From Lentinula raphanica (lineage: Eukaryota; Basidiomycota; Agaricomycetes; Agaricales; Omphalotaceae): a stretch of DNA of 64,000 nt. Below the pieces are notes generated by a model. That model worked only from the letters and a program-made list of their open reading frames with translations, did no database searches and had not been told where the DNA came from. Positions 1-10,376 of this stretch are shown here, one piece after another (position 1 is the stretch's first letter; every line of letters begins with the position of its first letter). The translations under genes and the position numbers were made by a program. The stretch lies in assembly GCA_027919835.1 (NCBI GenBank), contig JANVFP010000011.1:372001-436000 (forward strand), given 5' to 3'.

Positions 1-190
1 CATGAGAGGCTTTTTGCATGGCAAAAGTGAATAGTTGGCGTTCATTCCAGGCTTCGTTGATCTGGCAAGCTCTCCTGGCCTCTTCTGGGTCATATATGAG
101 TTCTGGGGAATCATCTAGACCAATGTGTAGGCTTGTGAAGGAAACCTTGTAAGGTTGGTCTACCATTTGTCTTGTCGTAGCCGGTGCCAT
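1..190 (-). CDS. Hypothetical protein, partial (runs off the left edge)
   Basis: An open frame on the minus strand begins with ATG at 190-188 (MAPATTRQMVDQPYK...) and stays open to base 1, giving 63 residues with no stop. The frame is also open upstream of this ATG to a stop at 250-248, so the true start or an upstream exon junction is uncertain. The composition (PELIYDPEEARRAC, NEAWNERQLF) is hydrophilic and looks coding, but I recognise no domain. It could be an internal or first exon. Its 5' end faces away from the secreted-protein gene that begins at 1103, with a family A leader motif lying between them. Confidence 0.35.
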   Translation of the reverse strand, partial: MAPATTRQMVDQPYKVSFTSLHIGLDDSPELIYDPEEARRACQINEAWNERQLFTFAMQKASH

Positions 191-531
191 CGTATCATGC
201 GACGGTTGATTGTAGCTCAGTGTGCACTGCCTGCTATCATTTGCCCGCTACGCCTGTTACCGGTTGTTATCCTGATGGCTCAACTGTTCCTTTTGGAGAT
301 TCAAATTTCACAGTATGAACGAAGGGCTACGAAGGGCCATATGAAAGCATATGAACTCTCCACATACCATTGATGTTTCAGATAAGATGTTTCTCAAAAA
401 GTTAAATCGCTCAAGATAGATAAGTTCATGTATTTTAATCGAGAAGAAACAGACGATCGCCCAATACACCCCCGTTTCTTGCTATCCCTCATCGTGTTGT
501 TGAACCTGAAACCTCCCTTCTCTGGACTTGC

Positions 532-549
532 TGTAACGCTGGTTCGGTA
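532..549 (+). promoter_or_regulatory. Family A leader element, extra upstream copy
   Basis: TGTAACGCTGGTTCGGTA matches the copy at 842 perfectly over 18 bases. It is followed by GTACGT-type donor sequence, a CCAGTTAC motif near 606 and a GGTCAG acceptor ending at 685. These define a predicted 139-bp leader intron. It lies 310 bp upstream of the second copy and 571 bp before the ATG at 1103. It is either an alternative first exon of that gene or the remnant of a lost neighbour. Confidence 0.55.
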
Positions 550-841
550 CGTTTCGAGGTTCCTCTCTGCCTTCTACTAGAATTAATATCCCTCATTCCC
601 ACTTACCAGTTACACTCATTGCGTTTGAAGAAAGGAAGACACAAAATATTTGCAAGCCATCGTTCATTCATCCGCCATCGGTCAGTCAAATTGTTTGTCG
701 ATCGGTGACTGGAGAGACTTTCGAAAGGCTAACGAGCGCTGTTTACGACTCACTAGTCAATTACTGCTGTATTACGCGGTTCATCGTTTCACCGTGCACG
801 GACGACATACTTTGTAGGACTTGATTGGAAGCCTGGACAGT

Positions 842-859
842 TGTAACGCTGGTTCGGTA
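842..859 (+). promoter_or_regulatory. Family A leader element with predicted 5' splice site
   Basis: TGTAACGCTGGTTCGGTA, 261 bp before the ATG at 1103. The conserved block stops at TTCG|GTATGC, a plausible donor. A CTTTGGTCAG acceptor ends at 1009, giving a predicted 153-bp 5'UTR intron. The same arrangement occurs before four other genes in the window. Confidence 0.6.
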
Positions 860-1102
860 TGCTATCTGAACTCCTTGTTCCCCTCTCTTGCTTACTACAT
901 ACTCGATTGATCAAGCAGTTATTCTTGTCTACGTTTCGAAAGCAAAGCAAACATCCCACCAACCACTTCACAACTTTGTTTTGTTCTCTTCATTGCAACC
1001 TTTGGTCAGTCAAATCTTCACTATGTAGCAGAATCAGCGAGAGAGTATAACTAAACATTGAATGTTTCTTCCTCATAGTCGATTTTTCGATATCCACCGA
1101 AC

Positions 1103-1979
1103 ATGGCTCGCACACTCTCCGTTGTTACGGTCTTCCTCCTTGCGAGTGCTCTTGGAATCACTGCCGTACCACTTTTGTCATCTGATCAGTACCTGGAACG
1201 TCGTGTTGGAAAGTCTGACAGTGAGTAGTGAGCTCAATTCTCTGATACTAGTATGGGCGAGGCTGATGCACATTGGACTTTGTTCAGTGATGCCGATTGA
1301 CTTCTATGTCAGACGCACTCTACTAGATGTCGAGCCTTCGAGGAAGGTCAAGGACAGAATCCTAGATCCCCAAGAGTATCCCTTGATGATCATGAAAGAT
1401 CAGTCCAGTGACGCTCAGGCTGAGAGTCTGGTTCTGAAACCAGAATTCTTGCCTGTTTCCCCCTCATCTTCCGAGCGCACCAAGTGGACCGTCACTCCAG
1501 GTCTCACTCAGATCGAGGCGATTTCGGACTATGGCGGCACATTCCTCCTGGGTACTGTTACCTTCCTACAAAAGGGAACGAAGGAGTCACTATTTGGGCG
1601 CATTCATCTGCACGATTTCGAAACACGAGCGCAGATCCACGAACCCCTTGTGTCGAGTGAACAATCCGACGAGGAGATGAGTGTGCGGGAACTGGTTATG
1701 GCTGAAGGGGCTTTTCAGATATTGGCGAGAGTACGAAAATGGCAGGAGGAAGGTAAGATCAAGTTCAAGGAGGCAGCAGATCACGGTGTAGCAAAAGGTA
1801 CTCTGTATTGTTCGGCGTTGACTGGACCAATCGAATATCGAGCTAGATATAAGGATCAGCCCGGGCATGACGGATGGATAACAGACGAATTAGTACTTGG
1901 ACGTGACTCGGACTTGGAGGAGTCGGAGTCGGAGTCGGATCCTGGACCCCCCAACAAAAAACAAAAAACTGGTCGATGA
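1103..1979 (+). CDS. Small secreted protein, family A member 1
   Basis: Two exons, 1103-1220 and 1288-1979, with a 67-bp phase-1 intron (GTGAGT...TTCAG); 269 residues. The start is chosen because it opens a signal peptide, MARTLSVVTVFLLASALG, followed by a likely cleavage after ITA-VPL. The mature part is hydrophilic. It includes KWTVTPGLTQIE and GTFLLGTVTF in the middle. Near the C-terminus comes the family pattern IEYRARYKDQPGHDGWITDE, followed by an acidic, disordered tail (DSDLEESESESDPG, then KKQK). No known domain is recognised. Exon 2 has the same length (692 bp) as that of the neighbouring member at 2246-3117. Two copies of the family leader element precede it. Function unknown; an extracellular or effector-like role is only inferred from the signal peptide and the family expansion. 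Confidence 0.7.
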
Positions 1980-2245
1980 TGTAGTATGGATTGTATTTTT
2001 ATGCATGAGTTAGAATAGTAATTTTTTATCGCTGAACCCGTCCCGACTTCTGGGGAAATGTTTGACCTCAGAACAGCTCAGAATTCGAAGGAATGGCGCC
2101 CGAATTCCCTGCTCTCGGCCCCGCGTATCTCTATCCTGCTTTGCGTCGTTATACATACCTTTTACATGTTTTCTGAGTTCTTCAAATGCTGGAACTCGTG
2201 TTGGATCCAAATTGCCAAGCCATACAAAATACAGATAGAGATAGG

Positions 2246-3117
2246 TTAATGTTTGGTCTTTTTATGTGACGGTGGTCTAGGAGACGGTGTGGAAGACGGT
2301 GGCTCAGGAGGCGATACCGGTGGTATGTACAAGTCCCTACATACAAATCCAGGTGGCAGCAATGCAGTCACGTCCCATGACATGTCATATATCCCATACC
2401 TTTCGCAGTAGACCTTCGGCCAATTTCTAGCCAAGTAATATTCATTCCAAGCCGTTAGAAGACCACCTAGAGTAGTCCTTTCAACAAATCTGATCACAAC
2501 TTCCTGTCCGGTCAAGCGATTCAACAACAGATGCAGATGTCGTATCCTGTCCATCAACAGATTGGCACCGTCATTGTACTCCTCTGGACTCGGATGAAGG
2601 CTGACGTGGTCCGTCAGCAAGGGGGCGCAGATTGGAGTTGTGTCTGAGTTTGCCCAAAACTGATAGAGTAGAGCATCTTCCACTTCAACATCTGGAAACA
2701 TAAGTTGACCTAAGTAGATCGTAGACTGATGTTGGGTGTCGAGATAGGCGAGATGTGAGGTGATACACCACATGTCGGTTGAGTTAGGAGATCTATGAAT
2801 ATCCATTGGTCCAGGTTCCTTTGGCTTATGCATCAGAGCAGGGAAAGGCCAGAGGTGAATCCAAACAGATTCGTGAGGGCCAAGCTTTGTCCGGCTATCC
2901 TCGTGCCAACGAGTAGCATATACTTTTACAACTCTCTCTAGACAATGATTGTCATAAATCGGGTGTTCCCGTAGTCCAGAGAACAACACTCACCATCGCG
3001 TCGTTCGATGATCTGATAAGACGACATCCGACCAGCAACAGTAGCTTCCATGATCCCAAGAGTACTCGCAAGAAGGAGCGTGACCACAGAGATCGTGCGT
3101 GCAAGTGAAACGGCCAT
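2246..3117 (-). CDS. Small secreted protein, family A member 2
   Basis: Exons 2994-3117 and 2246-2937 on the minus strand, with a 56-bp phase-1 intron (GTGAGT...TCTAG); 271 residues. The first exon encodes MAVSLARTISVVTLLLASTL, a signal peptide nearly identical in layout to member 1. The mature protein carries the family core: STIYLGQLMFPDVEVEDALL, then VVIRFVERTTLGG, then YYLARNWPKVYCERYGIYD and MSWDVTALL. It ends in a proline/serine-rich, basic tail (PPVSPPEPPSSTPSPRPP, then HKKTKH). It is convergent with member 1, with the stop codons 269 bp apart. The upstream leader element is recognisable but degenerate (3362-3379). No catalytic motif is visible and the function is unknown. Confidence 0.7.
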
Positions 3118-3361
3118 AAGGGGTGACAGTAACAGCCCAGTGGATGTATGGATTGACCAACGAGAAACTGACTACAAAGTAATAAGCAAAACAATGTTGA
3201 GCCCAACACTGCAGCTACCCGATGATCAATGACTCACCAACGCTGGGAACGAAGAACGAGCAAGCTTGTCGATAAGATATCTCTTCCGAGTCCTCGAAGT
3301 GTAAACGAAAGTGACTGTGAACAAGTCGAGTGAGAGAATGGTACGATACGATTTCAAAACC

Positions 3362-3379
3362 TACCAAAGTAGGATTACA
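3362..3379 (-). promoter_or_regulatory. Degenerate family A leader element
   Basis: On the minus strand this reads TGTAATCCTACTTTGGTA, matching the consensus at 13 of 18 positions. It lies 262 bp before the ATG at 3117, the same spacing as in the other members. A donor (TTTG|GTAGGT) and an acceptor (GGTGAG at 3233) predict a 132-bp leader intron. The spacing and intron are conserved although the element has diverged. Confidence 0.45.
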
Positions 3380-4029
3380 AGAGCTGGGAAGTGTTCACCT
3401 TGATTGAGTTTCTGTCTTTTGCGTGGTGGGTGGAAAGTAAGGAAGAATTTGGAGAAACGCTCGCGCGCTGGCTGTGTGTTGAGGGATTTTCTTTGCGGAG
3501 ACACTGAGAAACGATCATTCATTCCGAAACATGCTCATATTCCGAACGATACCAGTCATACCACACGGTCAATAGCAGAATATATGTAGTTCGAAAAGAA
3601 AACTGCAGACAGTCAAACGAAAAATCAGCGCAAGGTTCAGTTATCGATCAAGGATGTATGTACTGACTTTCTAACCAGAGTTTCGCTCGATTGAGAATTG
3701 CAAGGAAACACCGTGAGGGCCAGATTCATAAGGGGGGAATTTTGATATAAAGAACGCTAAAGATGCTATAGGTTATATTCTATCACTCCAGTTGTATCTG
3801 GATTGTATGGTTTTAAACAGCGCGGTGCCCTTGAAAGTCCTGAATGTTACGGGGGGACAAATCATCGTTAGTTATATGTGATGTTGGAGGAGTGGAACAG
3901 CTCAATGCAAGATTACGAGTGAGAGGGTAACATACATACTGGGGCAAATTTTGTGCTAAAGCTTCAACCTTCAGGCATTCAGGACCCAGCCGATATCATA
4001 TTATGACGCGTCAGGGAGGGCGGTAGCAT
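3380..4029. other. Intergenic region, no gene seen
   Basis: About 650 bp between the leader of family A member 2 and the 3' end of the coiled-coil gene. Frames are short and broken. I see no RNA gene or repeat. Confidence 0.5.
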
Positions 4030-4813
4030 TCAAACTCTTTTCCTAGGATCGAAAGTCCTACCGCTGGCCTCTGCTATCTCCCTTCTTTCCTTCTCCCTTC
4101 TCTCCTTTTCCATTCTCTCCTTTTCCATTCTCTCTTTCTCTTTCTCGTATTCTTCCTGCCTCCTTCTTCGATTATACACCTCCTGTTTGTCTCTCTCCTT
4201 CTCCTTCTCTTTTTTCACCTCCAGATCACGCCGAAGATTGACAAGCCGGGAGATATAGGCGTGTCTGTGTCTGGAAATAGTGGGTAGGTGCGCGGGAGAT
4301 GGAGATGTTGGTGAGAATGGGAACGGGTAGGAGGACGTGTAAAGTTTCTTTATTCTCGAGTGAGTGAACCATACATAACGTGCAATGAAATACTGAACGA
4401 TCACCTTTTGAGTATTTGAAGCATCCTCCATCCTACGTCTTTCCTCCTCACTTGAATCCTCCGTATCCCGCAAAGGCAAATCCAAAAATTCGTTCCTACA
4501 CACATATCTATCCAGCACATCATCCGCATACGCTGCAGCATGGACGTCATACACTCTTGTCAAAAGCTCTGAATGGCGTTTACGCAGCGTTCGAATCTGC
4601 TGGGCAATTCTACTCGAAGACGGCGGAGGTCGGTCTTTGTTATCCCAATCTGTGTTGAATATCACATCTGCACTACAACGCTCAGTCGATTCATAAAAGC
4701 AAACAACAGATTTACTTTTCTCACCTAGGTAGCTCAACACCACCTGCGTGTATCAATTCAACCGCGTACGCATGCACCTCTTCCTTCTCTCTTTCTGTTC
4801 TTGCCTCCTCCAT
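4030..4813 (-). CDS. Hypothetical coiled-coil protein
   Basis: Exons 4725-4813 and 4030-4672 give 243 residues. The 52-bp intron (GTGAGA...TTGTAG) keeps the frame only if exon 1 starts at the ATG at 4813, so I chose that start. The N-terminus is MEEARTEREKEEVHAYAVEL. The middle has a short conserved-looking stretch (RIAQQIRTLRKRHSELL and VYDVHAAAYADDVLDRY). From about residue 180 the chain is almost entirely charged helix with repeats of KERMEKERMEKERREKERRE, a single-helix or coiled-coil segment, ending RTFDPRKRV. No enzyme motif is present. It is probably intracellular, since it has no signal peptide. The function is not recognised. Confidence 0.6.
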
Positions 4814-4973
4814 GAAACCATTTCTTCCGATGTATTTCGCGTTTGGTCGTCGAAGCGGAGCGGAAGAGGCCATTCACATATTTACGTAATACTCAGATGA
4901 CAATATCACTTCAACTCCCTGAGCCACTTTCCCAAAGCCACTCTCAACATTCTACCATCATCTTTCAGACTAC

Positions 4974-6494
4974 ATGGATCTCATGCGATCATATTTGCCA
5001 TTGCCCAACGAGCTATTCTGTGATATCACGGAATATATCGCATTCACTCCCGAACTCCCAGACTCGCCGCGTTTCGAATCATTCTTTAAGCATCCCTCGC
5101 CCGAACTACTTGCACTCTCTGCAGCGAATTGGCAGTTACGTCAAATCTGTCTACCTCTTCTTTTCGCAAACATTAAGTTCAGGCATGACGAGGATGCAAA
5201 CAAGCTGAAGAAGCATCTTGCGCTTTGTGTAAGATTTACAAAGTACGTTATATGGAACAATGCTATCCATTCCATCCCATTCATTGACGAACCTTTTCAG
5301 AACTCTGGCTATAGACAATATCAAAGGCCGCTCAAGTGATCTTAGTCAAGTAGGAGAACAGATTCTATCCCAAATATTGCCTCAACTCGAGCAACTCGTT
5401 GATGTCAAGCTGCCAGATTGTTGGTATAGAACTGATCTGCTCAAAATGATCCTTGCGCACCCCACTGTCTCTTCGGTTTTCGTCAATGAAATGCCTAACG
5501 TGTCCATGTGCAATGATGATCTCTCGAAAGTGATCCTGGCCGATCGCACAACCACATCCGATATCGCCCTCATTCTTCCTTTCATAAATTACCTAGATCA
5601 TGGGATGAGAATAATGTCTCTCAGACTCGAATCTATCGAGAATCAGCTCACATCTCACAAGTTTCCCGGACTTCAGAAAATCGCAATACATTACATTGTA
5701 CCCGCCTCATTTTCTTGGCTTTCTCCAGTTTTATCGACTCACCCAACCCTGAATGAACTCTGGCTCCTCGATATAGAGCATGATTTTTTGGCTCATGACA
5801 CACCTCATTTCTTATCATCTCTTATCAAGGAATCTCAAGGAAAAGACCTCCAACGCTTTTCCTATATTTGGGAACTTGGTTTTCGCAGAGCTAGGCCTAT
5901 TGACGGATCCTCCCAGGCTTGGCATGTCATGGCATTGGGACTCACGTTGAGATTCTCTTTTGTCAAGCCATCATCGACGGAAACGCTTGGACTTGTTCCT
6001 TCTATATTTCCAAAACTTGAAGTTCTCACTATCGATTTTCGTGCATACAGGGCATTGTATGATATCGTGTGTCATCTTCTTCTCGATCTCCTTAGTGCCG
6101 CTTATGCTAATTTCTTTGGACTTAGGATGAACTTGCTTCCATACTTGCACGCTTCTCGTCTCTCAGTGTTCTATACCTGAAGTATTTTTTTGGAGACCTC
6201 AATTTGAATTCCGGAAACAAGGGGCTCATGCGACAGGTTCAGCGAGATGGATCGACAGATTCCCTTGATGAACTTAGAGCCCGTGTGAAAAGCGCGGTGT
6301 TGCTGCCAATATCTAGGCTGGCGAAACAAGCTAGAACTTTGGAATCGATTCACATCGACGATATAGGACACAGTGAGTTTGACGATCACTCTCCTAGAAA
6401 AAGTTGGAATGTCAAAGGATGGCTTCGTGTCCTCAATGGCAATCGGGACGTCGGTGGAACACTCAGTGTTACCTGTATTCATCCTCGGTCGTAA
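4974..6494 (+). CDS. F-box-like / leucine-rich protein
   Basis: Three exons, 4974-5242, 5301-6066 and 6126-6494, with 58- and 59-bp introns that preserve the frame; 467 residues. The N-terminus, MDLMRSYLPLPNELFCDITE, has the L-P-x-E-(L/I) pattern of fungal F-box proteins. It is followed by ALSAANWQLRQICLPLLFA, which resembles the second half of an F-box helix set. The rest alternates hydrophobic strands and helices (LEQLVDVKLPDCW, FPKLEVLTIDFRAY, SSLSVLYLKYFFGDLNL), as in irregular LRR domains. Such proteins usually recruit substrates to SCF ubiquitin ligases and are numerous in Agaricomycetes. The F-box call rests on pattern only. The target is unknown. Confidence 0.6.
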
Positions 6495-6807
6495 AATTTC
6501 CTCACAGCGGTTCAAAATGATGCTCTTCAATGTACAATGTAGGGACTTCAATAAAAAACATAGTATCAAGTCAATGGGCTCTGGCCGCGATCCTTCCAGT
6601 GAGCTTCGTTCCGAACCCCCCAGATAGCCGCTAGTATTCTCCCCTTCATTACACTATGAGACTGTGACGAACCGAACTGACGATGAAAGTGGTGGCAACA
6701 GTTGGTACTTACATCCATTCCTTTTTTTCAAAAAAGCTCGCATACTATTTATGTACTACTATCATTACACTCGTAGCTACCGTGTACCAGATGAATATCA
6801 ATGATTG
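6495..6807. other. Convergent intergenic region, no gene seen
   Basis: About 310 bp between the 3' ends of the F-box-like gene and family A member 3. Short homopolymer tracts (poly-T near 6722) are the only visible structure. Confidence 0.4.
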
Positions 6808-7524
6808 TTAGTTTCTGACTAGCAGAAGATTTGTATGCCATTCCGCAGAGGGACCATATTGACGTCTGTAGGCAGTGGTTTGTAAATTAGCGCGTTCATA
6901 TCGATCCCAGGGTGCGAGCGAGTATTTAAGATCTATCCTCTCGACAAACACAGCGTTGAGATATTTATGAACATCTCGCAGCTTCATTACCATCCCTCTA
7001 CATCCCTCGAGTTTCCCTCGAGCCACCCATACTCGACCGGCAGAGCTCAAAGTGAGCGGAATCTGTTCCGCAACGTAGGAAGCGAACCTATTCCTCGATG
7101 GGTAATCTCTAAACCGGACTTCGCCAAGATAGACGAAACCGGCTCCGGATTCGAACTCGACTGTCGTTGGGTTGACAGACCAACTAGTCGATGATTTATG
7201 CTCGAGATTCACAACTTTCACAATCTGAGGATCGGAAGGATTTTGATAGCCTATCCTAGCATACTCATCGCGAGTAAGCTCGTTGCCTTGTGGAACTAGC
7301 CCTGGAGTCGTGCGCAGGCGTTGAGCATATATCTTGATAGGTTCCACCCCTAGACATTGAAGGAAGTTATGTATAAGTATCAGCGTTGGCCGTAGCCTTA
7401 GTGAAAAGAACCTACCAAAGGCACGATAGTCAGGTAATTCTGGCAGTGGAACGGCCATGATCTCGACAGCGTTCGCAAGGAGGAGTAATGCCACAGAGAT
7501 TGTGCGCATGGTCAGGAGTGACAT
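6808..7524 (-). CDS. Small secreted protein, family A member 3
   Basis: Exons 7416-7524 and 6808-7349, with a 66-bp phase-1 intron (GTAGGT...TCTAG); 216 residues. I start at MSLLTMRTISVALLLLANAV because member 4 begins MVLLTVRKISVGLLLLASVL at the equivalent place. The signal peptide ends near EIMAVPLPELP. The mature core contains TTPGLVPQGNELTRDEYAR, SWSVNPTTVEFESGAGFVYL, FVERIDLKYSLAPWDRYERA and YRRQYGPSAEWHTNLL. These line up with members 2, 4 and 5. It lacks the acidic or proline-rich tail of members 1 and 2. The leader element is at 7796-7813. Function unknown; probably extracellular. Confidence 0.7.
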   Translation of the reverse strand: MSLLTMRTISVALLLLANAVEIMAVPLPELPDYRAFGRFFSLRLRPTLILIHNFLQCLGVEPIKIYAQRLRTTPGLVPQGNELTRDEYARIGYQNPSDPQIVKVVNLEHKSSTSWSVNPTTVEFESGAGFVYLGEVRFRDYPSRNRFASYVAEQIPLTLSSAGRVWVARGKLEGCRGMVMKLRDVHKYLNAVFVERIDLKYSLAPWDRYERANLQTTAYRRQYGPSAEWHTNLLLVRN

Positions 7525-7795
7525 AAGTGTTGATATCGATGGGTAGATGATAGAAATGGACAACAGTCCGGATGAAATAAACTAGGGAGCGAAAGTGTCG
7601 TTTAGTCCAAAGGATGGGCGACCAGTGGCGCTCGTGACGAAGAAACTGACTGACCAGTCAGTAATGAAACGAAGGCTAGCTTGCGCGTTTCTGTTTAGGT
7701 ATCTTTCGAATGATATGGCTCCAGAAGTAACTGGTAAACGGGTTGAGCAAGGGAACATAACGATAGTTTAGTGGGATGAACAGGAGATGGAAACG

Positions 7796-7813
7796 TACCG
7801 AACCAGCGCTACA
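7796..7813 (-). promoter_or_regulatory. Family A leader element
   Basis: The minus strand reads TGTAGCGCTGGTTCGGTA, preceded by GAGCTCT and followed by CGTTTCC. It lies about 290 bp before the ATG at 7524. The donor TTCG|GTACGT and the acceptor GGTCAG at 7650 predict a 149-bp leader intron, which contains an ACCAGTTACT motif like the other copies. Confidence 0.6.
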
Positions 7814-8876
7814 AGAGCTCAGAGTTGAGAAAAGGAATCGACTTCGATATATGAAGATGTTTTTGGAATCTGGCGTTGCGACACGGCGTACTGGGGAGAC
7901 GGAAGGGCGAAAAATGAAACCACTGCAGAATGAGTATTGAATCAGAATAACTTTAAGTAGAGGCTAGCTTTCTGAAATGCCGCAGGTATCAGGCAAGGTT
8001 CGAGCATTTGAATACTTTGATCATCACCAGGGCTACTGGTCGAGCTTTGAATACTTGATAGGTAACTTACATATGCTCTGGCCGTCGGGGGAGGTTGGGA
8101 GAGGTTGGGCTGGTTCAAAGAGGCTGTCGCAGGCTGTATCTCATAAGTCTTAGTAGGTTTGAATGCACTCATCGAGTGTTTGAGGACGACCTGGATTATT
8201 GAAGGCGGTACATGAGATTCAGGTTATTTGGATACAAGGCTTTGAAGTTCGAACTTCGAATCCTACGGGCCCGTTGGGAAGGGCTGCCGCTGCTTGCCGC
8301 AATTGGCCGGGTTTAGCCGAGAGACCCGAGGGTTTCGTTGGCCGACTGTCATACCCAGGTCATACCACAACGACGACGACGACGGTCGTTGAAGTTCGTG
8401 TCCTCCTCAACTCGCATTCAATATCGAGCTATGAACGCGTCTCAATAACACAGAAATCAAGCTAATTTGCCTGTATTCATCATACATCCATCTTATTGCC
8501 ACCCGAGTCCCGACGCCCATCTCTCGCTTTCATTCGTTCCATGATCCATCGGCGGCGGCGAATATTTGGCAACACAGGGTTGTTCCAATTTCTTTAAATT
8601 GGGTCTGCTCCTATATTTCCTACCCCAACCAACATCATCTCCTGTGTTCACCACCTCTACTACCACCACACACACCGTGACGCGCTGGTCGCTGTTCACT
8701 GTTTACTGCTTGCTTTTTATTGGGCTTTTCTGGGTACGTGAGCTCTAAACGCGTATGTCTAAATATTACTGAACCTCTACAAGAATCGTCCCTCTGCCTC
8801 TTCTACTTGCTCTACGCCTTCAACAAGTCTTCTTAAGATCAACGATTATTAGACCACTTGCTGTTATCGACCCGTC
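7814..8876. other. Intergenic region with weak coding signals
   Basis: About 1.06 kb. On the minus strand 8172-7942 there is a short frame starting MSAFKPTKTYEIQPATASLN with a good GTAAGT donor after about 31 codons. I cannot extend it into a convincing gene. 8255-8340 is GC-rich, followed by a CGA repeat. The 300 bp before 8877 are pyrimidine-rich, as expected of a promoter for the next gene. Confidence 0.4.
8368..8391. repeat. CGA trinucleotide run inside a small palindrome
   Basis: CAACGAC at the left and GTCGTTG at the right form 7-bp inverted arms around a (CGA)n-type core. A second CGA run occurs at about 11993-12013 in another upstream region. It could fold as a short hairpin. No function is assigned. 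Confidence 0.5.
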
Positions 8877-9721
8877 ATGCGTTACACCCTCATACAATCC
8901 TTGCTCTTTCTCATCTCGGTGCTCTCTATTGTCAACGCGGTCCCAGTATCTGTAGGCAACCATAGTCCGCTCGTCAGTAAAAGCCATATATGTAATAGCT
9001 AATACACACATTTTTCTCCTAGACATCCAGTCTCCGTCGACGTCTCCAACAATCTTCATCTTCACCTCCACCTGATCCACATACTCTCTACTTCTTCACA
9101 TGCGAACCCATTGCTAATTCCATTGCTCAAGGAAAGTCTCTAGAGGAAGCGGATCAACCAGCTCATGGGCAGCCCCGTAAGTCACTTCTTGCTTTGACCT
9201 ATTGACGCATACCAATGATGCATGCTTGCCTTTGTTGGTTTTAGGAGTACTCTCCATGAATCCAGACCAGGGCAATATCGCTCATGTGGCTCCTCGGAAT
9301 TGCAATGGCCATAAATTCGCGGTTGTTGGTGAGTGCGATCAGCCTATAGCTTCAGATGGAAATGATTCAGATACCCCCTGCAGAGTTTAAGCTAAATCCA
9401 GAGCATGTCAGGATAACAGACATGAGAACCGACACCGTCACAAACGGGAACGCGAACACAAACACAAACACGGGTGCGCATAGTAGTCCGGGGAGTAGGT
9501 TGAGCTCTGAAACGGTAAGTTTATGTATTCATCATCCGTTCCAAAATCTGACGTTTTCGGATAAAGGCAGATGTCATTCTAACGTGAGCCCCCCAACAAT
9601 CTACTGATGCATGTAGAGATTGATGTTTCAATATCCTCTACTCTCCCTATCATATCAACCTCAGTCGGGTTACCGGACACCCTTCAGTCCTGATAGCCGA
9701 GCTGATGACTGCTCAAGGTGA
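8877..9721 (+). CDS. Hypothetical secreted protein, five exons
   Basis: My model is 8877-8972, 9023-9176, 9245-9328, 9384-9514 and 9617-9721. It sums to 570 bp (189 residues), with every junction GT-AG and in frame. The N-terminus, MRYTLIQSLLFLISVLSIVN, is a signal peptide with cleavage near NAVPV. The rest is hydrophilic: SSSSPPPDPHTLYFFTCEP, then MNPDQGNIAHVAPRNCNGHK, then a low-complexity NGNANTNTNTG stretch. No domain is recognised. The first donor (GTCAGT) and the last exon are the least certain parts. It lies among family A genes but lacks their leader element and core pattern, so I keep it separate. Confidence 0.5.
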
Positions 9722-10376
9722 GCTAGTTATCACCGTACTGTTATTGCTTCCCCCAAGTTTGTGTCCCTCATTCCTCTCCTTAGCTGCCCATCCTCCTGCC
9801 TTGGAATATGTCAGACACGTCGTGGCCGCCACCCTCGCCGATGCTTTGAGGGCGCTGACATCAGCACAGGCAGCAGTGGGAGAACATAGAATGACTATCG
9901 ATTGATGATTACCGTGGTTTGTACTCGAAACCTGTTGGCGAGTTAGAGATAGATTCGCGTCTTTACATATTCTTCGCAGTTGAAATTGTTCCGAATCCAA
10001 CTTAGATTATATTCTGCCCTTCGAGGCATCTCAGTGTTTGAGTTCAGAATGCAAGAATATAGGTGTATATTAATTTTCGTTGACCACATATAAGCAAGAG
10101 AGGCATGCAGCCTGCCAGGTGGTGAAGACCAGGAGAAATCCTTCACAAGCCCACGTTCATCGGGTCATTTTCTTTTCTTGTTTTCTATTTTACAATATAA
10201 GAGAGAGAGGAAGTGTAGGTGTAGCCTCACATCTTGACGCGATTCGATAAAGTCTGAGTTCGAAGCAATCCTAATCTGAAAATTCACAGCAGACAACGTC
10301 CGGACAATGAACCAGCGCTTCGATAAATATATGCAATTACATGCAATCAAAAAGGTCTATGTGCTACTGCTTTTCG
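9722..10376. other. Intergenic region, no gene seen
   Basis: About 650 bp between convergent genes. Only short frames are present, and AT-rich stretches occur around 10170-10200. I see no repeat or RNA gene. Confidence 0.4.

Noticed and set aside
8220..8270. Possible tRNA around TTCGAACTTCGAATCC
   Set aside because: No acceptor stem, D-arm or anticodon arm can be folded around it; only the T-loop-like word is present.
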